This document shows, piece after piece, positions 33,220-41,395 of a DNA stretch of 45,378 nt. The position numbers and the translations under genes were made by a program. The DNA comes from 67-14 sp035502775 (lineage in GTDB: Bacteria > Actinomycetota > Thermoleophilia > Solirubrobacterales > 70-9). The notes below the pieces were generated by a model that worked only from the letters and a program-made list of their open reading frames with translations, searched no databases and was not told the DNA's origin. The DNA is taken from NCBI GenBank assembly GCA_035502775.1, contig DATJUB010000054.1:1-45378 (forward strand). Reading direction: 5' to 3'. Positions within the stretch are counted from its first letter, which is position 1. Each line of letters begins with the position of its first letter.

Positions 33220-35049
33220 CTATTTTTTGCGGTACTTCATCTCGGAGATCGACCATTCAGTGGTCTCCGGGGCCGGGAAGAGCTTGCGGTCGGGTTCGCC
33301 GTGAGCCTGCTTGCGGACGGAGTCGAGGCCGTCCATCGCGTGGGCGGGCCACTCCATCGTCTGCCCGGGACGGGTCTGGCTGAGCCAGTCCTCACGGATC
33401 GTCGAACCGATCTCGGTGGTGGCGCTGACCTTCAGCTCACCGGGATCGGGCACCGGCTCGAACAGGCGGGTCGGGGCGCTGTCGTCGCGAACGTCGTCGC
33501 GGTACGCGTCCGAGTTCCGGTCGATGCCGAGCGCGGCCTCGATCTCCGGCATCGACTCGAAGCGGGTTTCGCTCCCGGGCAGCGGCTCGGGGTCGAACTC
33601 AGGAACCGATCCGAACAGGGGATCTACCCCCGCCTCCACTTCCGGACCGACATTTGTGGGGCCGACGACGGTGTTGTCCGCGACGACCCGGGGCTTGAAG
33701 ACATGGATTTCCGCGCCGGCCGGCTCCTCGCGCTCGACCGCGACGGGCTCGGGGATCACGTCCCATTCGGAGGTAGATCCCATCTGGCTGGCACTGCCCT
33801 CGCCGGCCGCGAGACCAGAGGTCAGCAGCGTCTCCTCGGCAACCACGTTCAGGTTCGAGTCGTAGGTGCCGAGAACCGCCTCGCGAAGGATGTGACGGGT
33901 CGAGTCCTCGACCCAGGCGGCCAGATAGCTGGCCGATTCGCCGCCGATCATCATCGTCTCTTCGTTGTTGATCAGCGACTGCTCGAGGTCGAGCGCGGAC
34001 TCGATGCGCCGGCGGGCCTGCTCGTCGTCGGCCTCGCCGGTGATCAGAGCGGCGGCGCGCGCGGACAGCGGGGCGTCGATCACGCCCTCCCCACCGAGTG
34101 CCGAGCGGATCGCGAGCAGGTGGTCGCAGAGCGCGTCGACCGGCCGGCCGCGTTCGCAGCCGAACTGGAAGCGCTTCTCGGCGAAGGCGATCGCCTCGTT
34201 GCGCGGTGAGTTCTCGGCCAGCTTCTGCATGAACTGGTCGAGGCTCGCCGATTCCGATTCGATCAGGAAGTAGCTGCCCGGACGGGGCGGTGCGGCACCG
34301 GTCTCCACCCGGCGCCAGGCGTCGTCGCCGATCGGGGCGAAAGCGAAGGGACCGAGTCCGACCGTGCCCTCCTTGAAGAGCCGCAGCGCGCGGACCAGCG
34401 AGTGGAGCTTCTCGATCGCGGCCTTGGGGCCCTCGCTCGAGTCGCCGAGTGGCGCCATCGCGAGGAAGGCCTGCTGCCATGGGCTGCGCTCGGTGCCCTC
34501 GCTGGTGGTCGCCTCCAGCGGGGCGTCGACCGAGTCGGCCCGGACGATCCTCAGGCCGTTGCTCAGCTCGAGCTCGGAGGGGGTCATCTCGAACCCGACC
34601 AGCGGGGCGAGCAGGACATCGGCCTCGTGGACGTCGCGGCTCTCGACCTCGAGCGATGCCAGGGCCGCTTCGACCCGGCTGATGTCGAGGGAGAACTCGG
34701 TGGTTCCCTCCCAGAGGCCGGTGATGAAGACGGCGATCATCTCTTCGGCCCGGCGGGTGGGCTCGGAGGGCACCGTGATTCCGCGGGCTTCGAGGTAGGG
34801 CGCGGCGACGTTCGATGAGGCGACCGCTCCACGCGCGGGGCCGTAGGACGGAAGCGAGCGCAGCTCGTCCAGGTGGGCGCTGATGTAGCGCGAGGTCAGG
34901 GGCACGTAGCGGTAGAAATGAGAGCTGTCCCCGTTGTTCTCGGCGACATCGAACGGGATCTCGTCACCGGTCGCCACCAGCGACGTGAATCGAGTCGAGG
35001 CCTCGGCCGCAAGCCGCTTCAGAGCTTCATCTAGTACCGGATCGTGCAT
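33220..35049 (-). CDS. Large protein of unknown function with HEPN-like region and disordered C-terminus
   Basis: 609 residues from ATG at 35049, though the only purine-rich site (GGGAGG) is almost touching it, so the start is uncertain. Residues 1-280 form a mixed alpha/beta region without motifs I know. Residues about 285-395 (AIAFAEKRFQFGCERGRPVD, CDHLLAIRSALGG, LSARAAALITGEADDEQARR) resemble the helical Apea-like HEPN fold, but the RNase RxxxxH motif is not evident. From about 400 to the end the chain is acidic, Pro-rich and probably disordered, ending in SISEMKYRKK. No signal peptide or membrane helix is present. Neighbours give no hint. Confidence 0.75.
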   Translation of the reverse strand: MHDPVLDEALKRLAAEASTRFTSLVATGDEIPFDVAENNGDSSHFYRYVPLTSRYISAHLDELRSLPSYGPARGAVASSNVAAPYLEARGITVPSEPTRRAEEMIAVFITGLWEGTTEFSLDISRVEAALASLEVESRDVHEADVLLAPLVGFEMTPSELELSNGLRIVRADSVDAPLEATTSEGTERSPWQQAFLAMAPLGDSSEGPKAAIEKLHSLVRALRLFKEGTVGLGPFAFAPIGDDAWRRVETGAAPPRPGSYFLIESESASLDQFMQKLAENSPRNEAIAFAEKRFQFGCERGRPVDALCDHLLAIRSALGGEGVIDAPLSARAAALITGEADDEQARRRIESALDLEQSLINNEETMMIGGESASYLAAWVEDSTRHILREAVLGTYDSNLNVVAEETLLTSGLAAGEGSASQMGSTSEWDVIPEPVAVEREEPAGAEIHVFKPRVVADNTVVGPTNVGPEVEAGVDPLFGSVPEFDPEPLPGSETRFESMPEIEAALGIDRNSDAYRDDVRDDSAPTRLFEPVPDPGELKVSATTEIGSTIREDWLSQTRPGQTMEWPAHAMDGLDSVRKQAHGEPDRKLFPAPETTEWSISEMKYRKK

Positions 35050-35137
35050 GCCTCCCTGTTTTCGGATCCCGGCCCGGCATCCTGCGGCTGCACGTTTGTT
35101 TGCAGGACCCGATCCGGTCCGTTCCATCGCATCACAG

Positions 35138-35172
35138 CCGTTCGGGCACGAAAGGATCGTGCGACGGAACGG
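35138..35172 (-). terminator. Two-tier hairpin after the HxlR gene
   Basis: CCGTTC (35138-35143) pairs with GAACGG (35167-35172) and CACGA (35147-35151) with TCGTG (35157-35161). It begins directly after the HxlR stop and precedes the next minus-strand gene, so it is a likely terminator. Confidence 0.5.
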
Positions 35173-35178
35173 AAGGGT

Positions 35179-35511
35179 TCAGGCCGCGGCGGGCTCGGCG
35201 TCGAGCCACTCGATTCCGTACTTGCGCATGCCTTCGATCAGCGGCACGAGATCCTTGCCCTTGTCGGTGAGGGCGTAGGTGACTCGCGGGGGGACCTCGG
35301 GGAAGGTCTGACGCTCCACGATTCCGGACTCTTCGAGAGTGCGGAGACGAAGCGACAGGGTACGGGGGCTGATGCCCTCCAGGGACCGTTCCAACTCACA
35401 GAACCGGCGGCTTTCGTCGGCCAGGTCCCGGATCACGAGGAGTGTCCACTTTCCGGCGATTACGTCGGCGGTGCGACAGACGGGGCATTCTTCATTGTCG
35501 ATTGCGCTCAT
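35179..35511 (-). CDS. HxlR family transcriptional regulator
   Basis: 110 residues from ATG at 35511. The opening CPVCRTADVIAGKWTLLVIR with a CxxC is typical; RFCELERSLEGISPRTLSLR is the recognition region and ERQTFPEVPPRVTYALTDKG the wing. HxlR proteins often sense oxidants or aldehydes through the N-terminal Cys. The frame is open to 35595, but a good promoter at 35586-35614 falls there, which supports the shorter form. It is probably autoregulated through the palindrome overlapping that promoter; other targets are unknown. Confidence 0.9.
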   Translation of the reverse strand: MSAIDNEECPVCRTADVIAGKWTLLVIRDLADESRRFCELERSLEGISPRTLSLRLRTLEESGIVERQTFPEVPPRVTYALTDKGKDLVPLIEGMRKYGIEWLDAEPAAA

Positions 35512-35585
35512 CTTGAAAGTGATCGGCTCTGTGGTTGTGGTCTCCGGGTCTCTTCCGTGGACCGAGCCAAATCTCACTTCAACAA

Positions 35586-35615
35586 GTATAGGCACATGGC
35601 TTCACTTACTGAAGC
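35586..35615 (-). promoter_or_regulatory. Promoter and candidate operator of the HxlR gene
   Basis: On the minus strand TATACT (35591-35586) matches five of six -10 bases, with a weak TTCAGT -35 (35614-35609) 17 bp away. The palindrome CTTCA-CTTAC-TGAAG (35601-35615) covers the -35 box and is a likely HxlR binding site. Confidence 0.5.
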
Positions 35616-35627
35616 GTTTTCGGCCGT

Positions 35628-36059
35628 TCAGAGGGTCGAAAGCACCATCGGCAGCGTGCCCGCGGCGAGAAAGGGTGCCAGCGGGATCGAGGTCCTAGAC
35701 GGCGGCAGCCGCCTGCCCAGCGCGATCAACACCCCGGTCATGCCGGCCAGGGCGAGGCCGATCAGCAGGGCGGGCAGCGCCTGCCAGCCGAGGAACAGCC
35801 CGATCACCGCGACCAGCTTCGCGTCCCCCATGCCCATTTCCTCCGGCCTGAGCAGAGAGGCCGCGAAAAGAGGGGCCGAGACGACCGCTGCGGCGGCCAG
35901 ATCACCGGCGAGGGCCGCGGGTCCGGAAAGTGCCGAGAGGGCCACTCCGACCGCCGCGGCGAGCAGCAGCACGCGGTTGGGAATGACGCGCCGCCTCATG
36001 TCCGTCACCGATACGACCGTCAGGGTCACGATGAGCACGGCCGCGGCGAGGAGTGACAT
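35628..36059 (-). CDS. A24-family prepilin peptidase (TadV/CpaA-like)
   Basis: 143 residues, nearly all membrane helices. Catalytic Asp residues appear in VSVTDMRRRVIPN (near residue 20) and EMGMGDAKLVA, the GxGD motif. The short form without an N-methylation domain is typical of Tad/Flp-type prepilin peptidases. It cuts the class III signal peptide of pilin-like proteins at the inner face of the membrane. No pilus assembly genes are adjacent, but a protein with the matching signal (GQSTVEW) is encoded at 43044-43991. It lies downstream of sigA, separated by a terminator. Confidence 0.88.
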   Translation of the reverse strand: MSLLAAAVLIVTLTVVSVTDMRRRVIPNRVLLLAAAVGVALSALSGPAALAGDLAAAAVVSAPLFAASLLRPEEMGMGDAKLVAVIGLFLGWQALPALLIGLALAGMTGVLIALGRRLPPSRTSIPLAPFLAAGTLPMVLSTL

Positions 36060-36131
36060 GGGCCGACCCTAGGGAGGATTCTTTCGCCTCACCTTCGCTG
36101 TTCGGAAAGATTGCGTAAAGAAACAGGAACG

Positions 36132-36158
36132 AAAAGAGGCGACCCGCAGGTCGCCTCT
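36132..36158 (-). terminator. Intrinsic terminator downstream of sigA
   Basis: A perfect 10-bp stem (AGAGGCGACC, 36135-36144, with 36149-36158), 4-base loop, followed on the minus strand by TTTTCGTT. It is one of the few hairpins here with a T-run and ends the sigA transcript after the rod-like structure. Confidence 0.8.
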
Positions 36159-36163
36159 AAATT

Positions 36164-36287
36164 GCCTGGTCCTCCAGCGCGCCGCTGACGAGGATTTCCG
36201 CCGGAAGGGGTTGCGATAGCACTCAGTGCGTGAGCGCCCCCTTCCGGCGGTACTGACGAAGTCAGCGGTGCGCTGGTGGAACCAGGC
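36164..36287 (-). ncRNA. Rod-like structured RNA immediately 3' of sigA (candidate)
   Basis: The 124 bp directly after the sigA stop fold into one long rod: GCCTGGT/ACCAGGC (36164-36170 with 36281-36287); a continuous 16-pair helix with one G-T (36174-36189 with 36261-36276); an internal loop of 8 and 10 bases; a perfect 13-bp helix (36198-36210 with 36238-36250); and an inner GCAC/GTGC hairpin. A terminator with T-run follows at 36158-36132 in the minus direction. The plan of closing helix, central bubble and terminal helix is like 6S RNA, but I cannot show kinship. It could be a processed 3'-UTR RNA or an mRNA stabiliser. Confidence 0.5.
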
Positions 36288-37391
36288 TCAGGTGGCTTCG
36301 CGAAGCTTCTGGGCCTCGTTGAGGCTCTGGAGCTTCTTCAGCGACTGGTTCTCGATCTGACGGATCCGCTCACGGGTCACGTTGAACGTACGGCCGACCT
36401 CGTCGAGGGTGCGGGGATGCTCTCCACCCAGCCCGTAGCGCAGCTCGAGCACGCGGCGCTCGCGGTAGGAGAGGTTCTCCAGCGATTCCTTGAGCGCTTC
36501 CTTGGTCAGCAGGTCAGCGGCGCGATCGAACGGCGACTCGGCCTTCTCGTCGGCGATGAACTGACCGAACTCGGATTCCTCCTCGTCGCCGACCGGCTTC
36601 TCGAGCGAGACCGGTGACTGGGCGGAACGCTTGATCGAGTCGACCTCCTCGGGATCGATGCCGGTGACTTCGGCGATCTCCTCCGGGGTGGGCTCACGAC
36701 CGAGCTCGGTGACCAGCTTGCGCTCGGCACGGCCGATCTTGTTCAGCTTCTCGACCACGTGGACCGGGATGCGGATGGTGCGGGCCTTGTCGGCGAGCGC
36801 ACGGGCGATCGCCTGGCGGATCCACCAGGTCGCGTAGGTCGAGAACTTGAATCCCTTGCGGTAATCGAACTTCTCGGCGGCGCGGACCAGGCCGAGGGTG
36901 CCTTCCTGGATCAGATCGAGGAAGGGCAGGCCCTGGTTGCGGTAATTCTTCGCGATCGAGACGACCAACCGGAGGTTGGACTCGACCATCTTCTGCTTGG
37001 CGTCGAGATCGCCGCGCTCGATGCGCTTGGCGAGATCGACTTCTTCCTGGGCGGTCAGCAGGCGGACCTTGCCGATGTCCTTGAGGAAGAGCTGAAGAGA
37101 ATCAGTGGTCATGTCCGGCTTCAGGTCAAGAGCTTCCTTCTTACGGCGGCGACCACGTCGTCCGTCTGAGCGCTCTGCGTCTGCGGTTGCCTTCTGAGCC
37201 GGGTCTACGTCCTCGACCAGCTCGATGCCCTGTTTCTCGATATGCCCGTACAGATCCTCGATGTCTGATTCATCGAGATCGACCTCGGCCACGGCGGTGG
37301 CGATGTCACCGAAGGTGAGCACGCCGAGCTGCTGCCCGCGGTTGACGAGAGTCTTTACTTCTTCTAGTTCCTGGAGTTCTGCTACTAGCAT
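36288..37391 (-). CDS. sigA: Principal RNA polymerase sigma factor (RpoD/SigA)
   Basis: 367 residues. Region 1.1-like N-terminus (LVNRGQQLGVLTFGDIATAV) is followed by a basic linker (RRGRRRKKEALDL), region 1.2 (DSLQLFLKDIGKVRLLTAQE), region 2 (LDLIQEGTLGLVRAAEKFDY, KFSTYATWWIRQAIARALAD), region 3 (RIPVHVVEKLNKI) and region 4 (RTLDEVGRTFNVTRERIRQI, the -35 helix-turn-helix). It directs RNA polymerase to housekeeping promoters. AGGGA precedes the ATG. Two promoter-like pairs with 17-bp spacers lie upstream, and a rod-like RNA structure and terminator lie downstream. Confidence 0.97.
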   Translation of the reverse strand: MLVAELQELEEVKTLVNRGQQLGVLTFGDIATAVAEVDLDESDIEDLYGHIEKQGIELVEDVDPAQKATADAERSDGRRGRRRKKEALDLKPDMTTDSLQLFLKDIGKVRLLTAQEEVDLAKRIERGDLDAKQKMVESNLRLVVSIAKNYRNQGLPFLDLIQEGTLGLVRAAEKFDYRKGFKFSTYATWWIRQAIARALADKARTIRIPVHVVEKLNKIGRAERKLVTELGREPTPEEIAEVTGIDPEEVDSIKRSAQSPVSLEKPVGDEEESEFGQFIADEKAESPFDRAADLLTKEALKESLENLSYRERRVLELRYGLGGEHPRTLDEVGRTFNVTRERIRQIENQSLKKLQSLNEAQKLREAT

Positions 37392-37438
37392 TCTGTCCCT
37401 ATCTGATTTCCCTGACGCAAGCCATTTTCTCCGTTTCG

Positions 37439-37462
37439 AGTTACCCCTGAGGGGAGGTAACT
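37439..37462. promoter_or_regulatory. Hairpin in the sigA leader
   Basis: AGTTACCCC and GGGGAGGTAACT pair over 9 bp with one bulged A and loop TGAGG. It lies about 50-70 bases before the sigA start and beside the second promoter's -10 box. It may mark its start site or shape the leader of the longer transcript. Confidence 0.3.
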
Positions 37463-37491
37463 AACATGCACAAATACGAACCACCCGTCAA
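37463..37491 (-). promoter_or_regulatory. Candidate proximal sigA promoter
   Basis: On the minus strand TTGACG (37491-37486), a 17-bp spacer and CATGTT (37468-37463). The -35 is nearly consensus and the -10 poor, so this is weaker than the distal promoter. Confidence 0.35.
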
Positions 37492-37567
37492 GATCCGCAT
37501 TTCGCTCCTGATTTTCTGAAGCTGCGAGAGACCGTTGCGCTAGGTAAGTGGTCAAACGAGTGTTCGG

Positions 37568-37596
37568 ATACTAGCCGCTTCACTAAGTAAAGTCAA
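37568..37596 (-). promoter_or_regulatory. Distal sigA promoter
   Basis: On the minus strand TTGACT (37596-37591), exactly 17 bp, then TAGTAT (37573-37568), five and four of six consensus bases. The predicted start near 37561 gives a leader of about 170 bases. Confidence 0.65.
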
Positions 37597-37638
37597 GGCC
37601 TTGTTTTTTCTTCTACAGACAGAACGTCGTCATCTGCC

Positions 37639-38736
37639 GTGAGTTGCGGTGATTGCGAACAGAACGATGTGATGAGGCCCGAGGACGGGGCCATCCCCCT
37701 TTCCGAGCAGTGGAAACACTTCCCCTGGCTCCAGGCGTTCTGGACCCGCGCCTACCGGGAGAACATCACCGGCCTCTCCGGCATGGTCGCCTACAACCTG
37801 ATGCTGGCGATCTTCCCGTTCGTCTTCCTGGTGCTGTTCATCTTCAGCCAGGTACTGCGGATCAAGGGGGTGGAGACCGGGATCTTCAACGACCTTCAGC
37901 GCCTCTTCCCCGACGCCGAGCAGAACACGCTCGACAACATCATCTCGACGATCCGCTCCAACTCGGCCACCCTCGGTGTGGTCGCGGCGATCGGCTCGCT
38001 CTGGATCGGCGCGTCGTTCTGGGGCGCGATGGACACCGCCTTCTGCCGGATCTACCACGTCGAGTGCCGCGGCTGGTGGGAACAGAAGCGCTTCTCGCTC
38101 GGCATGCTGCTGGTGGTCGCGCTCTTCCTGCTCGGCAGCGTCGTGCTGCCCGCCGCCGAAGGCGCGCTCATCCGTCAGACCGAGAACCTGCCCTTCGGCC
38201 TGAACGAGATCCAGAATCTCGACAGCGCCGTGCTGATCGCCGTCACGCTCACGCTCAACTTCATCGTCGGCGCGGTCATCTACTGGGCGGTGCCGAAGGG
38301 CCACATGCCCTGGCGTGCGGTCTGGCCGGGCGCGCTCTTCACGACGATCGTCGCCGGTCTCGCCAACTGGCTCTTCCCCGTGTACCTGAGCAACGTCTCG
38401 ACCCTGGATCGCTTCGGTTCGACGATCGGATTCATCCTGATCGCGCTGCTCTGGTTCTATCTGGTCGCCCTGACCATGCTCGCCGGAGCGGTGATCAACT
38501 CCCTGCGGCACGAGTACCACGACACCGGGCGGCTGCCCTACGGGATCGTCAGCCGGGCATCACTGCTGGCCGAGGCCCTCGCCCGAAAAGACGAAACCGA
38601 TCCGCCACCGATGGCCGAGCCCTACCGTTCACTGACCGCCCGCTCGGAGCGGGACGAGTCGGCCGAACCGGCCGAGCCGGAAACCGCCGAGCTGCCGGAC
38701 GTGATTCCGCTGGACTCCCGCCGCAGGCGGCGTTAG
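37639..38736 (+). CDS. YihY/BrkB family inner-membrane protein
   Basis: 365 residues from GTG 37639; ATG at 37672 (MRPEDGAIP) is an alternative and neither has a good ribosome binding site. Six membrane segments follow the family opening FWTRAYRENITGLSGMVAYN; SLWIGASFWGAMDTAFCRIY and GFILIALLWFYLVALTMLAG are conserved blocks. The last 80 residues are a polar Glu/Pro tail ending SRRRRR. Members were once called ribonuclease BN in error; the function is unknown, perhaps transport. It diverges from sigA. Confidence 0.9.
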   Translation: MSCGDCEQNDVMRPEDGAIPLSEQWKHFPWLQAFWTRAYRENITGLSGMVAYNLMLAIFPFVFLVLFIFSQVLRIKGVETGIFNDLQRLFPDAEQNTLDNIISTIRSNSATLGVVAAIGSLWIGASFWGAMDTAFCRIYHVECRGWWEQKRFSLGMLLVVALFLLGSVVLPAAEGALIRQTENLPFGLNEIQNLDSAVLIAVTLTLNFIVGAVIYWAVPKGHMPWRAVWPGALFTTIVAGLANWLFPVYLSNVSTLDRFGSTIGFILIALLWFYLVALTMLAGAVINSLRHEYHDTGRLPYGIVSRASLLAEALARKDETDPPPMAEPYRSLTARSERDESAEPAEPETAELPDVIPLDSRRRRR

Positions 38737-38776
38737 CCGCCCGCTGCGAGTCGGGGTTCGCGCGGCGAGCCGGGGC

Positions 38777-39790
38777 TCAGCCGTAACGGCCGCCGGTGAC
38801 CTCGCGCAGCTTGGCGCTGTCGTGGCGGGCGCCGACCTTGCGGACCGTGCCCGACCGGGAACGCATGACCAGGGATTCCGTTGTCGCGTAGCCCTTGCTG
38901 CGGCGAACGCCGTCCAGCAGGTCGCCGTCGGTCACGCCGGTCGCCGCGAAGAAGACGTCGTCACCGCTGACCAGATCGTTTGAGGTGAGCACGCGGTCGA
39001 GGTCGTAGCCGGCCTCGATCGCCGCCTGGCGCTCTTCCTCGTTGCGGGGCCAGAGCTTGCCGATGATCTCGCCGCCGAGACACTTGATCGCCGCCGCGGC
39101 GAGTACGCCCTCGGGGGTGCCGCCGATTCCCCAGAGAAGATCGATTCCGGTGTCTTCGGACACGGCGAGCAGGGCGGCCTGGACGTCGCCGTCGGTGATG
39201 AACCGGATCGTCGCGCCGGACTCGCGCACCTCCTTGACGACCTCCTCGTGGCGAGGGCGATCGAGAATGGTCAGCGTGACGTCCTCGGCGCTGCCTCCCT
39301 TGCGTTCGCCGATCTTGCGGATCACCTCTCCGATCGGCTCGTCGAAGGTCAGGAGGTCCTTGAACTCGGAAGAGGCGGCCAGCTTCTCCATGTAGACACA
39401 GGGGCCGGGATCGAACATCGTGCCGCGCTCGGACAGGGCGATCACGGCCAGGGCACCGCCGAAACCGCGCGCGGTGAGGGTCGTGCCTTCGAGCGGATCG
39501 ACCGCGATGTCGACGATCGGCGGGCTGCCGTCGCCGATGCTCTCTCCGTTGAAGAGCATCGGGGCTTCGTCCTTCTCCCCTTCTCCGATGACCACGATGC
39601 CGTCCATCGGGACCGTGTCGAGCAGCAGGCGCATGGCATCGACCGCGGCGCCGTCGGCGGCCAGCTTGTCACCCCTGCCGATCCACCGGGATGCGGCCAG
39701 CGCGGCCGACTCGGTGACACGAACCAGCTCGAGAGCGAGGTTGCGGTCGGGCTTGGAACCGGAACGGACATCCTGGGAGATCACACTCAT
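38777..39790 (-). CDS. glpX: Class II fructose-1,6-bisphosphatase
   Basis: 337 residues from ATG at 39790. The motifs are VVIGEGEKDEAPMLFNGE, VDIAVDPLEGTTLTARG with the metal-binding acidic residues, YMEKLA, and GIGGTPEGVLAAAAIKCLGG. GlpX dephosphorylates fructose 1,6-bisphosphate with a divalent metal in gluconeogenesis and is the usual FBPase of Actinobacteria. The open frame extends to 39844 but the added residues lack similarity. It is convergent with the YihY gene and divergent from the two-component system. Confidence 0.95.
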   Translation of the reverse strand: MSVISQDVRSGSKPDRNLALELVRVTESAALAASRWIGRGDKLAADGAAVDAMRLLLDTVPMDGIVVIGEGEKDEAPMLFNGESIGDGSPPIVDIAVDPLEGTTLTARGFGGALAVIALSERGTMFDPGPCVYMEKLAASSEFKDLLTFDEPIGEVIRKIGERKGGSAEDVTLTILDRPRHEEVVKEVRESGATIRFITDGDVQAALLAVSEDTGIDLLWGIGGTPEGVLAAAAIKCLGGEIIGKLWPRNEEERQAAIEAGYDLDRVLTSNDLVSGDDVFFAATGVTDGDLLDGVRRSKGYATTESLVMRSRSGTVRKVGARHDSAKLREVTGGRYG

Positions 39791-39907
39791 GCCGGGCAGG
39801 CTATCGATGAGTACTGTCGCGCGTGGCCTTGGCGTGCCCGTCACTCCGGGCCGCGCCCGCCTACCATGGCGGAATGCTGGTGACGGCAGGGACGGTGGAG
39901 GAGTGGT

Positions 39908-41395
39908 TTGGGACCGGCTGAGGAGACACGCCTCGGATCGGTCACCGCCTGGCTGCGGCGGAACACATCCGGCGTGCGTTCGCGCCTGTTCGCCTACGCG
40001 GCGCTGATCCTGCTGCTCGGAATCGCCGGGACCGTGTTCACCATGCGGGAGATCCTGATCAGTCAGCTGGACGACCGGGTCCAGGATGAGCTGAGTCAGG
40101 AGGTGCGGGAGTTCCAGAATCTGGAGACCGGGATCGATCCCGCCACGGGCAAGCCTTTCGGCGACAACCTGAAGCGCCTGTTCACCCTCTACTTCCAGAG
40201 AAACGTGCTAGCGCCCGACGAGAGGCTGCTGACTTTCATCGACGCGCAGCCCTACCTGGGCAAGACCCCCAGCCGCTGGATCGACAGCAGCGGACTTCAG
40301 GACATGAGCCCCGAGCTGACGGCGATCTGGAAGAGCCCCACGACAATCCGCTCGGGAACGGCCCAGATCCCTTCCGGTGAGGCCCGCTACATGGCGGTCC
40401 CGGTCCGCTCGGGGAATGAGGTGCGAGGTTCTTTCGTGGTCGGCTATCTGGTCGAGCCCGACCGCGAGAAGGTGGATGCCGCGGTCCGGACCGCGGCGCT
40501 GGTCGGCCTGTTCGCGCTGCTGGTCGGCAGCCTGGTGGCCTACCTCGGTGCCGGGCGGGTGCTCCATCCGCTCCGCGAACTGACCGATGCGGCGCGATCG
40601 ATCGAGGATTCCGACCTGACCCGCCGGATCAACGTGACCGGCCACGACGAGATCTCCGAGCTCGGTGTCACGTTCAACGCGATGCTCGACCGTCTGGAAA
40701 CCTCTTTCGGCAGCCAGCGCGACCTGATCAGGAACGTGAACCATGAGCTTCGCACCCCGATCACGATCGTTCGCGGACACATCGAGCTGCTCGAGGACGA
40801 TCCGGAGGACCGGCGGGCGACGATCGAACTGGTCACCCGTGAACTTGACCGCATGTCGCTGCTGGTCGACGATCTGCTGACGCTCGCCAGATCCGAGGGA
40901 TCGGACTTCCTCGAGAAGGAACCGGTCGCGATCTATCCCTTTCTCGACGAGCTGCTGGACAAGGCCGGGAGTCTCGGCGAACGTGTCTGGAAGCTGAACG
41001 TCGCCGGCGATCCCGGTGAGGCCGAGGTCGATCCGCGCCGTCTCACCCAGGCGATGCTGAACCTGATCGACAACGCGGTCCGCCAGACCGATCCGGGAAA
41101 GGTGATCGAGATCGGGGCGTCACGGGAGGGAGCGATCCTTCGACTCTGGGTGGAAGATCAGGGCTCGGGAATCGCCCCGTCCGACAGGCAGCGGCTCTTT
41201 CGCCGGTTCGAACGAGGAAGCGGCCGCCGCTACCCGGGCACCGGTCTCGGCCTTCCGATCGTCAGAGTGATCACCGAAGCACACGGGGGCGTCGTCTCGG
41301 TCGGCGACAGCGACCTGGGCGGTGCCCGGTTCACGATCAGCCTTCCGGTGGATCCCACCCCACGACCGCGCGAATCCGAACGAGGTGACGAATGA
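39908..41395 (+). CDS. Sensor histidine kinase
   Basis: 495 residues from TTG at 39908, chosen because GGAGGAG lies 4 bases before it. Membrane segments at about 27-45 and 195-215 frame an extracytoplasmic sensor of 150 residues. HAMP follows (LHPLRELTDAARSIEDSDLT), then the H-box NVNHELRTPITIV with phospho-acceptor His279, N-box NLIDNAVRQTDPG, G1 EDQGSGIAPSD, F-box LFRRFERG and G2 GTGLGLPIVRV. It overlaps the response regulator gene by ATGA. The signal is unknown; the sensor domain has no motif I recognise. Confidence 0.95.
   Translation: MGPAEETRLGSVTAWLRRNTSGVRSRLFAYAALILLLGIAGTVFTMREILISQLDDRVQDELSQEVREFQNLETGIDPATGKPFGDNLKRLFTLYFQRNVLAPDERLLTFIDAQPYLGKTPSRWIDSSGLQDMSPELTAIWKSPTTIRSGTAQIPSGEARYMAVPVRSGNEVRGSFVVGYLVEPDREKVDAAVRTAALVGLFALLVGSLVAYLGAGRVLHPLRELTDAARSIEDSDLTRRINVTGHDEISELGVTFNAMLDRLETSFGSQRDLIRNVNHELRTPITIVRGHIELLEDDPEDRRATIELVTRELDRMSLLVDDLLTLARSEGSDFLEKEPVAIYPFLDELLDKAGSLGERVWKLNVAGDPGEAEVDPRRLTQAMLNLIDNAVRQTDPGKVIEIGASREGAILRLWVEDQGSGIAPSDRQRLFRRFERGSGRRYPGTGLGLPIVRVITEAHGGVVSVGDSDLGGARFTISLPVDPTPRPRESERGDE

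Noticed and set aside
36164..36287. Palindromic mobile element (MITE) behind sigA
   Set aside because: Ends are inverted, but flanks (TAAATT and TCAGGT) show no target duplication and no second copy exists in the window. A structured RNA fits better, though a genome search is needed to settle it.
37639..38736. Ribonuclease BN
   Set aside because: The YihY family was once given this name by mistake; the membrane topology excludes a typical RNase BN/Z fold.
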